From: Clostridiales bacterium
Lineage (GTDB): Bacteria; Bacillota; Clostridia; Lachnospirales; Lachnospiraceae
Direction of reading: 5' to 3'
DNA: 51,087 nucleotides
NCBI GenBank assembly: GCA_029100885.1
Contig: JAQXPY010000147.1
Span: 1-51,087 of the forward strand
A model generated the notes under the pieces. That model ran no database searches and was not told the origin of the DNA. It saw only the letters and a program-made list of their open reading frames with translations. A program made the translations under genes and the position numbers. This document shows, piece after piece, positions 37,619 through 46,008 of the stretch (within the stretch, counting starts at the first letter, position 1; the number at the start of each line of letters is the position of its first letter).

Positions 37619-38574
37619 TTCTTGCTACCTCCCATTCCGAAAGCCTTAGGAATAGTATAGCGCTCAAAGATAGGAACGAGCAGGTTGCCCAGAAGGATCG
37701 AATACGAAACGCCCTCTGCAGAAGGAGCAAATGTACGGATAACACCTGTCATGATGCCGAGGAAGATACCGTAAAGGATCTGTCCCTTATGGGTCACAGG
37801 ACTTGTTACATAGTCATTTGCCATGAAGCATGCACCGAACAGAACACCGCCGGACATAAGCTGCATAAGAACAAACTGTCCGTTGAAGCCGCTGACAAGA
37901 AGCTCAAATACAGCAAATGTGATCAGATAAGATGCCGGGATCTGTATCGTGATAACATTTCTGTAGAGCATGTATGCGATACCGATAAGAAGGCAGAGAA
38001 CCGAAACCTCACCGATACATCCTGCGGTATTGCCGAGGAACAGATCCGTCATGGTTCCTGTATATGTGCCTGCATTGATCTGTGCCAGAGGAGTTGCGCT
38101 TGTTACAGCATCAAATCCGATCTTCGCACATGAGAAGTCATTCATAAGTCCGGCGAAGGCAATGTGAAGGAATGCTCTTCCTGCGATTGCCGGGTTCATG
38201 AAGTTCTGACCGAGTCCGCCGTAAAGCTGCTTAACAACAACGATAGCAAAAACAGCGCCCACCATAGGAACCCATACAGGAACCTGAGGAGGCATATTGA
38301 GCGACAGGATCATACCTGTTACTACCGCCGAAAGATCGTTGATGGTGATCGGAAGGTGAAGAGCCTTCTCGTAAATATACTCAGATGCCACTGCCGCAGC
38401 AACTGTAGCGATCATGATAACAAGTGAGTAAATGCCGAAATGATAAATACCCCAGAGCGAGATAGGAACCATTGCGATGATAACATCGAGCATCTCTCTG
38501 TGTGTCGTCAGCTTGCTCCTGAAATGAGGCGATGATGACACATTAGGAATCTTTTTGATCTCTGTGTTTTCCAT
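37615..38574 (-). CDS. rnfD: Rnf complex subunit D
   Basis: VSSSPHFRSKLTTHREMLDVIIAMVPISLWGIYHFG, FMNPAIAGRAFLHIAF, FEVTSATPLAQ-like segment (DAVTSATPLAQI). Confidence 0.95.
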   Translation of the reverse strand: MENTEIKKIPNVSSSPHFRSKLTTHREMLDVIIAMVPISLWGIYHFGIYSLVIMIATVAAAVASEYIYEKALHLPITINDLSAVVTGMILSLNMPPQVPVWVPMVGAVFAIVVVKQLYGGLGQNFMNPAIAGRAFLHIAFAGLMNDFSCAKIGFDAVTSATPLAQINAGTYTGTMTDLFLGNTAGCIGEVSVLCLLIGIAYMLYRNVITIQIPASYLITFAVFELLVSGFNGQFVLMQLMSGGVLFGACFMANDYVTSPVTHKGQILYGIFLGIMTGVIRTFAPSAEGVSYSILLGNLLVPIFERYTIPKAFGMGGSKK

Positions 38575-38589
38575 TAGTTCATCTCCTCC

Positions 38590-39981
38590 TTACGCTTTCT
38601 TCTCTGCTGCTGCCTTCTCGGCCTCAGCCTTCTTTGCTGCCTCAGCGGCCTGTCTTGCCCTGCGCAGTCCCATGACCTCACGGCGTCCCTGCTTGAAGTA
38701 CTGTGTAAGAGGTCTCTTTGCCGGACAGATATATGAGCAGCTTCCGCACTCGATGCATTCCTGACCGTTGAGGGACTCTAACTTAGCCCAGTCTCTTGCT
38801 TCAACAGCCTTTGCCATAAGCACAGGTGTAAGGAAGATAGGACAGGCGTCGATGCAGCGTCCGCATCTGATACAATGGGTCTGAACCGCCTGTGCCTCGG
38901 AAACCTCATCGTGCTGGAAAGCAAGAAGAGCCGCCGAGTTCTTAACGACCGGAACGTCTGTGCTGAACAGAGCCATTCCCATCATAGGTCCGCCGCAGAT
39001 GATCTTTGCCGGCTCTGTCTTGAAGCCGCCTACCGCCTCCGCGATACGTCCGTAGGAAACACCGAGTCTGATCCTTACGTTTGCAGGCTGTGCAACAGCA
39101 TCTCCGGAAATGGTAATGACCTTCTGCATGATCGGAGTGCTCTTTGCCACAGCATCATAGATAGCCGCAAGAGTAGCAACGTTATCAACAACGCAGCCTG
39201 CATCTGCAGGAAGAACTGCCGAGTTGATGGAACGTCCTGTGCATGCGAAGATAAGCTGACGCTCTCCGCCTTCAGGGTACTTTGTCTTCATGACTGTAAC
39301 GCTGATGCGATCCTCGTCTGCGGTAAGCTTCTGCATTACCTCGATAGCCTCAGGCTTGTTCTCCTCAATGGCGATGATACCCTTTGCATTAGGGAAGAGC
39401 TGAAGACATACCTTCATTCCTCCGATAATACGCTCAGGCTCCTCGATCATGAGTCTGTGGTCGTTCGTAAGCATCGGCTCACACTCTGAACCGTTGGCAA
39501 TAACGAAATCAATGGCATCATCATTCTTTGGAGCGAGCTTGACATGTGTAGGGAATCCGGCACCACCCATACCGATGATACCTGCTTCCTTAACGATGCT
39601 TCTGATCTCTTCCTTTGAAAGCTTGGTGTAGTCCCTTTCCTCACCAACCCCCTCGGCTGTCTCGAACTTACCGTCACTCTCAATGACGATAGCCTGAACA
39701 TACATACCCATGGTAATGAGTCTCTGCTCAATAGCCTTGACTGTACCGGAAACTGAAGATGTGATAACTGCGCCGATAAATCCGCCCGGCTCCGCTATCT
39801 TCTGTCCGGCAAGTACATGGTCTCCAACAGCAACAATTGGCTTTGAAGGAGCTCCGAGTCCCTGGACCATCGGAAATACATAATCTCCGTCGAACTCCGG
39901 GAGCAGCTGAATAGCACACTTCTCGCTGAGTTCCTTGCCCTCATAGGGATGGATGCCGCCTTTAAATGTCGCAAGGCCCAT
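38590..39981 (-). CDS. rnfC: Rnf complex subunit C
   Basis: TFKGGIHPYEGKELSE, GMGGAGFPTHVKL, 4Fe-4S motifs CIRCGRCIDACP and CIECGSCSYICP. Confidence 0.96.
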   Translation of the reverse strand: MGLATFKGGIHPYEGKELSEKCAIQLLPEFDGDYVFPMVQGLGAPSKPIVAVGDHVLAGQKIAEPGGFIGAVITSSVSGTVKAIEQRLITMGMYVQAIVIESDGKFETAEGVGEERDYTKLSKEEIRSIVKEAGIIGMGGAGFPTHVKLAPKNDDAIDFVIANGSECEPMLTNDHRLMIEEPERIIGGMKVCLQLFPNAKGIIAIEENKPEAIEVMQKLTADEDRISVTVMKTKYPEGGERQLIFACTGRSINSAVLPADAGCVVDNVATLAAIYDAVAKSTPIMQKVITISGDAVAQPANVRIRLGVSYGRIAEAVGGFKTEPAKIICGGPMMGMALFSTDVPVVKNSAALLAFQHDEVSEAQAVQTHCIRCGRCIDACPIFLTPVLMAKAVEARDWAKLESLNGQECIECGSCSYICPAKRPLTQYFKQGRREVMGLRRARQAAEAAKKAEAEKAAAEKKA

Positions 39982-40033
39982 ATTTTATATCCCCTTTCTT
40001 AAAATAAAGATATTAGATTACATAGTTGTTTTG

Positions 40034-40061
40034 ATTATAACATTAAATACAGCATTTTCAA
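40034..40061 (-). promoter_or_regulatory. predicted sigma-A promoter of the rnf operon
   Basis: Minus strand TTGAAA (40061-40056), 16-nt spacer, TATAAT (40039-40034). Confidence 0.7.
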
Positions 40062-40090
40062 GCAGAAATCTTTTGCATGCAAACTGAATT

Positions 40091-40250
40091 ACCTGTTCAG
40101 GCATCTGCCGCAGGGCGGAAGGAAAAATATGCCGGCATATTTTTCCGGACGCAAAGCGGCAGGGTCTGAGGAGCAGACAGCAGACGCATGAGCAGTCGGA
40201 GCGCGAAGCGTGACGGCTGCGAATGCAGGCTGCGGGATGCCTGAACAGGT
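40091..40250. repeat. nested inverted-repeat element with 15-bp terminal inverted repeats
   Basis: ACCTGTTCAGGCATC (40091-40105) / GATGCCTGAACAGGT (40236-40250); inner CTGCCGC/GCGGCAG and 26-bp palindrome GGAAAAATATGCCGGCATATTTTTCC (40121-40146). Confidence 0.9.
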
Positions 40251-40318
40251 CGATGAATGTTTTTTTGCAGACAGCAGACGCATGAGCAGTCGGGCGCGAA
40301 GCGGCACGGCTGCGAATG
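40173..40318. repeat. 52-53 bp direct repeat, two copies
   Basis: GCAGACAGCAGACGCATGAGCAGTCGG(A)GCGCGAAGCG(TG/GC)ACGGCTGCGAATG at 40173-40225 and 40267-40318. Confidence 0.92.
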
Positions 40319-40343
40319 TTCTAAACTTCAAACACATATTTGC

Positions 40344-40372
40344 TTGTATACCAAATTCTTCAATGATAAAAT
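40344..40372 (+). promoter_or_regulatory. predicted promoter of the aminotransferase gene
   Basis: TTGTAT-17 nt-TAAAAT upstream of ATG at 40406. Confidence 0.5.
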
Positions 40373-40405
40373 ATTTTGCTATACCAATGAATAGAGGGAT
40401 GTTTT

Positions 40406-41587
40406 ATGTCAAACGCTTCAATAGCTTCACGCATTGAATTATTAAAAACCGAATCTGCATTTAAGATCCTTGCCAGAGCCAACGAGCTCGAAGCCTCGGG
40501 AAGAAGTATAATACATTGTGAGATCGGACAGCCTGATTTCAAGACTCCGGAAAATATCATCAAGGCCGGTTGTGATGCCATGAACAGCGGTTTCACCGGA
40601 TACACTCCGTCTCCGGGTTTCATTAAGCTTCGCGAAGCCATTGCAGATTTTTACAGTGTAAATAAAAATGTTCCGGCCGAGGCGGATGAGGTCGTTGTTG
40701 TTCCCGGCGGAAAGCCTGTGATGTTTTTCACCACTCAGATGCTGGTCAATCCGGGCGATGAGGTCATCTATCCAGACCCTGGGTTTCCTATATACCACTC
40801 CTGTATAGCCTTTTCCGGCGGCGTTCCGGTTCCTGTTCCCCTGAGGGCAGATAATGATTTCAGATTTGATCTTGAGGTATTCAGGAATTCTATTACTCCG
40901 AAGACCAAGCTTGTTATCCTGAACAGCCCTTCCAATCCTACCGGGGGTGTTTTTTCTAAAGAGGACATCAATGCGATTGCAGACATACTGGGAGATCGTC
41001 CGGATATTTTCATTCTATCGGACGAGATCTATGACAGGCTGGTGTATGATGACGCTGTCGCTCCCTCTATCGCAGCTGTTCCCGGCTTCAAGGATCGAAC
41101 AGTTATTCTGAACGGCTTTTCCAAGGCCTATTCCATGACCGGCTGGAGACTCGGCTACGGCATTATGAACAAAGAGCTTGCAAAAGCAATGGAGCTTCTC
41201 ATGGTCAATTCCAATTCCTGTGCAGCTTCATTTACCCAGATAGCTGCCATTGAGGCGCTGAAGGGTCCTCAGGATTCGGTAGAGTATATGAAAAACGCCT
41301 TTATGGAGAGGAGGGACTGGCTCATCACAGCTCTCAATTCCATTCCGGGAATCTCCTGCTGCATGCCTAAGGGTGCCTTCTATGCTTTCCCGGATATTTC
41401 ATCCTTCGGTCTGTCCAGCTTTGATTTCTGCAACAGACTGCTTGAGGAGGGAGGCGTAGCTGCTTCCTGGGGCTCCTCCTTCGGAGAAAACGGTGAGGGT
41501 CATATCCGGCTGTCATATGCCAACTCCCTTGAAAACCTTAAGGCTGCGGTGGACAGACTGTATGTATTTTCCAGAGGACTCCGGTGA
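40406..41587 (+). CDS. pyridoxal phosphate-dependent aminotransferase (class I/II)
   Basis: IIHCEIGQPDFKTPENI, LNSPSNPTGGVFSKED, NGFSKAYSMTGWRLGYG. Confidence 0.92.
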   Translation: MSNASIASRIELLKTESAFKILARANELEASGRSIIHCEIGQPDFKTPENIIKAGCDAMNSGFTGYTPSPGFIKLREAIADFYSVNKNVPAEADEVVVVPGGKPVMFFTTQMLVNPGDEVIYPDPGFPIYHSCIAFSGGVPVPVPLRADNDFRFDLEVFRNSITPKTKLVILNSPSNPTGGVFSKEDINAIADILGDRPDIFILSDEIYDRLVYDDAVAPSIAAVPGFKDRTVILNGFSKAYSMTGWRLGYGIMNKELAKAMELLMVNSNSCAASFTQIAAIEALKGPQDSVEYMKNAFMERRDWLITALNSIPGISCCMPKGAFYAFPDISSFGLSSFDFCNRLLEEGGVAASWGSSFGENGEGHIRLSYANSLENLKAAVDRLYVFSRGLR

Positions 41588-41631
41588 TTCGAAATAATAA
41601 AAGGCGCTGAACCGCTGCATTTCATAATAAT

Positions 41632-41687
41632 AAGACCTGCAAATGCTCCGTATCATTTATCTGTGACTTTGGACATTTACAGGTCTT
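41632..41687. terminator. bidirectional terminator between convergent aminotransferase genes
   Basis: AAGACCTGCAAATG...CATTTACAGGTCTT followed by TTCTT. Confidence 0.7.
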
Positions 41688-41743
41688 TTCTTATATTCAG
41701 CTTTATTTTTATACGTTATTTTATAAGTTGATATTATGCGTTA

Positions 41744-43033
41744 TTATTCAGCGGTCTCAAGCAGCTTTCTTACTGAAGCCCTCTTTACACAGAGAGTAAA
41801 CAGCTTCATTGCCGCTCTTATCTCCTCTTCGCTCGGATATGTCGGAGCTATACGGATATTGCTGTCCTGCGGATCCTTTCCGTATGGGAATGTGGCTCCG
41901 GCCTTTGTCAGCTGTACTCCTGCTTTCTTCGCATCAGAAACGATAGCCTTTGCGCAGCCCGGAAGTGAATCGAAGGAAATAAAGTATCCTCCATTCGGCT
42001 TCGTCCATGTGCCGATGCCAAGCTCGCCGAGTTCCTGCTCAAGGATCTCCTCAACTGCCTCAAATTTTGGTCTGATGATATCGGCGTGAAGTCTCATATG
42101 CTCCACTACTCCGTGAATATCCTTGAAGAATCTCACATGGCGAAGCTGGTTCACCTTGTCATGGCCTATTGTCTGGATGGTCATCTGCTTGTTGATATCC
42201 GCAAGATTGTTATGCGATGCTGCAAGCATTGCAATACCCGAGCCCGGGAAGCTTACCTTTGATGTCGAAGCAAATTTGTACACCAGATCAGGGTTTCCCG
42301 CTCTCTTGCATTCAGCAAGTATCTCGATCAGGTGATCCTGATTATGATCATACAGATGGTGGATGGTGTATGCGTTGTCCCAGTAAATTCTGAAATCCGC
42401 TGCGGCCGGCTTCAATCTTGCAAAACGGCGTACAGTTTCATCCGAGTAGGAGTTTCCGGTCGGGTTGGAATATTTAGGCACACACCAGATACCCTTGATG
42501 GCATCATCCTCACTTACAAGCTTTTCTACCATATCCATGTCCGGTCCTGTAGGCAGCATCGGAACATTTATCATCTCAAAGCCGAAATACTCGGTTATTG
42601 CAAAATGCCTGTCATAGCCCGGTACAACACAAAGCCACTTGACCTTCGGAAGCTTGCACCATGGTGTCGAGCCCATAACTCCATGGCTGTAGCTGTGTGC
42701 GATACAGTCAAACATTACATTAAGGGAGGAGTTTCCGAAAATGATCATATTGTCCGGATTCACTTCCATCACATCCGCAAAAAGCTCCTTTGCCTCAGGA
42801 ATACCTGTAAGAATGCCGTAGTTTCTGCAATCTGTTCCGTCCTCACATTTAAGATCCGCCTTGGAGCTGAGCACATCCATCATTTCCATAGAAAGGTCAA
42901 GCTGTGCAGGTGAAGGCTTTCCCCTTGCCATGTTCAGATTGAGCGGGTTATAGCTGTACTTTTTGTACTCCTTGTCAAGGCGTTCAAACTCCTCGCGGAG
43001 CTCATCCTTGCTCATCTCGGTATACTTTTTCAT
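41744..43033 (-). CDS. aminotransferase class I/II (MocR-like/aspartate aminotransferase Ic-type)
   Basis: LNLNMARGKPSPAQLDLSMEMMDVL, NYGILTGIPEAKELFADV, KFASTSKVSFPGSGIAMLAAS. Confidence 0.88.
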   Translation of the reverse strand: MKKYTEMSKDELREEFERLDKEYKKYSYNPLNLNMARGKPSPAQLDLSMEMMDVLSSKADLKCEDGTDCRNYGILTGIPEAKELFADVMEVNPDNMIIFGNSSLNVMFDCIAHSYSHGVMGSTPWCKLPKVKWLCVVPGYDRHFAITEYFGFEMINVPMLPTGPDMDMVEKLVSEDDAIKGIWCVPKYSNPTGNSYSDETVRRFARLKPAAADFRIYWDNAYTIHHLYDHNQDHLIEILAECKRAGNPDLVYKFASTSKVSFPGSGIAMLAASHNNLADINKQMTIQTIGHDKVNQLRHVRFFKDIHGVVEHMRLHADIIRPKFEAVEEILEQELGELGIGTWTKPNGGYFISFDSLPGCAKAIVSDAKKAGVQLTKAGATFPYGKDPQDSNIRIAPTYPSEEEIRAAMKLFTLCVKRASVRKLLETAE

Positions 43034-43164
43034 ATCGACTCCTTCTCTAATAGATCATTCATCAAAGCTGCTGTATTAAATCAATTTGGTTCGAAATTAT
43101 AGCACAGCATACATGCCAGTGCAATTCAAAGTTTTTCACTTTTCACACTATTGTACATATCCCC

Positions 43165-43194
43165 TTGCCTGAACTGTCAAAAATATTCTATAAT
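43165..43194 (+). promoter_or_regulatory. predicted promoter of ligA-eda
   Basis: TTGCCT-18 nt-TATAAT (43189-43194), ending 6 nt before the ATG at 43201. Confidence 0.6.
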
Positions 43195-43200
43195 CCATGT

Positions 43201-45207
43201 ATGGACAACAATACAAAGATCAACAGAATAAAAGAACTTACAGACCTTCTGAACCTTGCTAGCCGTGTCTATTATCAGGAAGGCAGAGAAATAATGCCTA
43301 ACATTGATTATGACAAATACTATGATGAATTGCTGGATTTAGAAAAGGAGACCGGCTTCAGGCTTGCAAATTCACCTTCGCAAAACGTCGGATATGATAT
43401 CATTTCAGAGCTTCCGAAGGAACGCCACGAAAAACCAATGCTCTCGCTCGACAAGACAAAATCCGCCGACGAGCTGATCGACTGGCTTAACGGAAAACGG
43501 GGAGTCCTGAGCTGGAAGCTGGACGGCATAACCTGTGTCGTTACCTATGAGAACGGAAAGCTGGTCAAGGCCGTCACCAGAGGAAACGGTGAGATCGGCG
43601 AGGTCGTAACGCCAAATGCCAGATTCTTTGAAAACCTTCCGGGTCAGATCCCTTTTGAAGGAAAGCTGATCATACGCGGTGAAGCTGTCATTTCCTACAG
43701 TGATTTTGACAGGATCAACGAGGAGATCGAGGATACTGCTGCCAGATACAAGAATCCTCGCAATCTGTGTTCCGGTTCTGTAAGACAGCTGGATCCTTCA
43801 GTCACATCCGGAAGGCATGTGAGACTCATCGTGTTTACTCTCGTTTCGGCAGAGGGCACGGCAGAGCATCCTGAGGTTCCTGATTTCGGCAACTCCTTCT
43901 CGTCCCAGTATGACTGGCTGGAGAAACAGGGCTTTGAGGTCGTCGAGCATAGATTCACCGATGCTTCAACGCTCAAGGATGATATTGAATACTATAAGAA
44001 AAAGATACCGGAATATGATATTCCTTCGGACGGTCTGGTCCTTGCCTTCGAGGACATTGCCTACGGCATCTCACTGGGACGCACCGCGAAGTTCCCGCGC
44101 AGCTCTATTGCCTTCAAATGGCAGGATGAAACAGCGGAAACTGTTCTGAGGGATATCGACTGGTCCGCGTCACGAACAGGACTTATCAATCCCGTTGCGG
44201 TTTTCGATCCTGTTGAACTGGAGGGAACTACGGTCAGCAGAGCCAGTGTCCATAATGTTAGTATCGTTGAGGAGCTTCAGCTTGGTATCGGAGATACAAT
44301 TACCGTCTACAAAGCCAACATGATCATTCCTCAGATATCGGACAACCTGACCAGAAGCGGCAGGCTTGCCATTCCGGATCATTGTCCGGTCTGCGGAGGA
44401 AAGACAGAGATCCGCAGAGACAGCACAGCTGCTCTGCTCTATTGCCTGAACGAATCATGTCCCGCAAAAAAGGTCAAGTCCTTTGAGCTTATGACCAGCA
44501 GAAATGCTCTGAATATCGACGGGCTTTCCGACAAGACCCTTGAAAAGCTTGCCGGAGAAGGCTTCATACACGAATACTCAGATCTGTTCGGTCTGGACAG
44601 ATACCGGGACAGTATCGCACAGCTCGAAGGCTTCGGAGAAAAATCCGCCGACAACCTGATAAACGCCGCAAAGGAGGCCTCTGCCACCGAGCTGTACCGT
44701 ATGATCTACGGACTCGGAATTCCCGGTGTCGGACTTGCAGGCGCAAAGCTGATATGCAGAAAATTCAATAATGAGCTCGACCGTGTGATCTCGGCGGATC
44801 GTGACAGTCTGATGGAGATAGACGGTATTGGTCCCGTTCTTGCGGACAGCTTCACAGCATTCTTTGCCGATGCTGAAAACCGCCGTATCACATCGGAGCT
44901 CGCAGAAAAGCTCAGCTTCGTCACAGACGCTTCGGATCACAGCGAACTGCCTCAGGTATTTTCCGGAAAGACCTTTGTCATAACAGGCGAGCTCAATTCC
45001 TTTTCCAACCGGAGAGAGGCACAGGAGTTGATCGAAAGACTCGGCGGAAAAGCCACAGGCTCAGTCTCTTCGAAAACAGATTATCTTATCAATAATGATA
45101 AGACCAGTCAGTCTTCAAAAAACAAAACTGCCGCAAAGCTTGGAGTCCCGGTAATTACCGAGGACGAGTTCATAGAAATGATACCAAAGGAGGCAAAGAA
45201 TGTTTGA
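43201..45207 (+). CDS. ligA: NAD-dependent DNA ligase
   Basis: LSWKLDGITCVVTYENGKLVKAVTRGNGEIGE, ENLCSGSVRQLDP-like segment, Cys4 zinc finger (CPVCGG...CLNESCPAK), C-terminal BRCT. N-terminus MDNNTKINRIKEL fits LigA. Confidence 0.95.
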   Translation: MDNNTKINRIKELTDLLNLASRVYYQEGREIMPNIDYDKYYDELLDLEKETGFRLANSPSQNVGYDIISELPKERHEKPMLSLDKTKSADELIDWLNGKRGVLSWKLDGITCVVTYENGKLVKAVTRGNGEIGEVVTPNARFFENLPGQIPFEGKLIIRGEAVISYSDFDRINEEIEDTAARYKNPRNLCSGSVRQLDPSVTSGRHVRLIVFTLVSAEGTAEHPEVPDFGNSFSSQYDWLEKQGFEVVEHRFTDASTLKDDIEYYKKKIPEYDIPSDGLVLAFEDIAYGISLGRTAKFPRSSIAFKWQDETAETVLRDIDWSASRTGLINPVAVFDPVELEGTTVSRASVHNVSIVEELQLGIGDTITVYKANMIIPQISDNLTRSGRLAIPDHCPVCGGKTEIRRDSTAALLYCLNESCPAKKVKSFELMTSRNALNIDGLSDKTLEKLAGEGFIHEYSDLFGLDRYRDSIAQLEGFGEKSADNLINAAKEASATELYRMIYGLGIPGVGLAGAKLICRKFNNELDRVISADRDSLMEIDGIGPVLADSFTAFFADAENRRITSELAEKLSFVTDASDHSELPQVFSGKTFVITGELNSFSNRREAQELIERLGGKATGSVSSKTDYLINNDKTSQSSKNKTAAKLGVPVITEDEFIEMIPKEAKNV

Positions 45208-45850
45208 ATTAATGAATGAGCAGCTGACAGCTATCGGTGTGATACCCGTGATCGTTATCAACAATGCTTCTGATGCACTTCCTCTCGGCAAAGCTCTTTC
45301 GGCTGCCGGCATGAAATGTGCCGAGGTCACCTTCAGAACAGATGCCGCCGAGGAAACTATCCGTATCCTCTCCGAAAACTATCCCGACCTTATCGTAGGC
45401 GCCGGAACTGTATTTACAACAGAACAGGTCGATACGGCTGTGAACGCCGGAGCAAGATTTATTGATTCTCCGATAATAGATACAGAGCTTATCGATTACT
45501 GCATCTCAAAAAATATTCCGGTCTATCCCGGTGTTGCTACTCCTTCGGAGGCTGCTGCGGCAGTCAAGAGAGGTCTTAAGATCCTCAAATTCTTCCCTGC
45601 AGAGCAGAACGGTGGGCTTGCGGCTATCAATGCAATGAGTGCTGTCTTCAAGGATCTTCGTTTCTTCCCGATGGGAGGTATTGATAAATATATCATGAGA
45701 GATTATCTTGCCTCTCCTCTTGTAGCAGCAGTCGGAGGTTCCTGGATGGTAAAGGCCTCTCTTATCGATGCCGGAAAATTCGATAAGATCGAGAAGCTGG
45801 CAAGAGAAGCGGTCTACAGTGCTTCGGATGTAAGAGGAAAGCTTTCCTGA
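45200..45850 (+). CDS. eda: KDPG/KHG aldolase
   Basis: GVIPVIVINNASDALPLGKALSAAGMKCAEVTFRTDAAEETIR, VGAGTVFTTEQVDTAVNAGARFI, PGVATPSEAAAAVKRGLKILKFFPAE. Confidence 0.92.
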   Translation: MFELMNEQLTAIGVIPVIVINNASDALPLGKALSAAGMKCAEVTFRTDAAEETIRILSENYPDLIVGAGTVFTTEQVDTAVNAGARFIDSPIIDTELIDYCISKNIPVYPGVATPSEAAAAVKRGLKILKFFPAEQNGGLAAINAMSAVFKDLRFFPMGGIDKYIMRDYLASPLVAAVGGSWMVKASLIDAGKFDKIEKLAREAVYSASDVRGKLS

Positions 45851-45884
45851 GAAATATGCGCCGCGGGCGCACTGACTGAAAACA

Positions 45885-45921
45885 GCGGCGTGCAGAATGA
45901 GCATTCATTCCTGCACGCCGC
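45885..45921 (+). terminator. strong hairpin/terminator downstream of eda
   Basis: GCGGCGTGCAG...CTGCACGCCGC (11-bp perfect arms) followed by CTGATATTTTAT; preceded by TGCGCCGCGGGCGCA (45857-45871). Confidence 0.65.
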
Positions 45922-46008
45922 CTGATATTTTATACAATACTGTCTTAAAGCCCCTGCCCTGCATCCATGAACAGAGCCTCTGCTTTTTTGCTGAGACAGT
46001 CTTTCCGA

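Noticed and set aside
40173-40318. Possible CRISPR array from two similar repeats
   Set aside because: Only two copies, 52-53 bp long, spacing is itself part of the inverted-repeat unit, and no cas genes are in the window.
40089-40337. 82-aa minus-strand ORF over the rnf upstream repeat element
   Set aside because: The reading frame is a by-product of repeats and palindromes; the two copies differ by an indel, so the repeated segment is not read in one frame.
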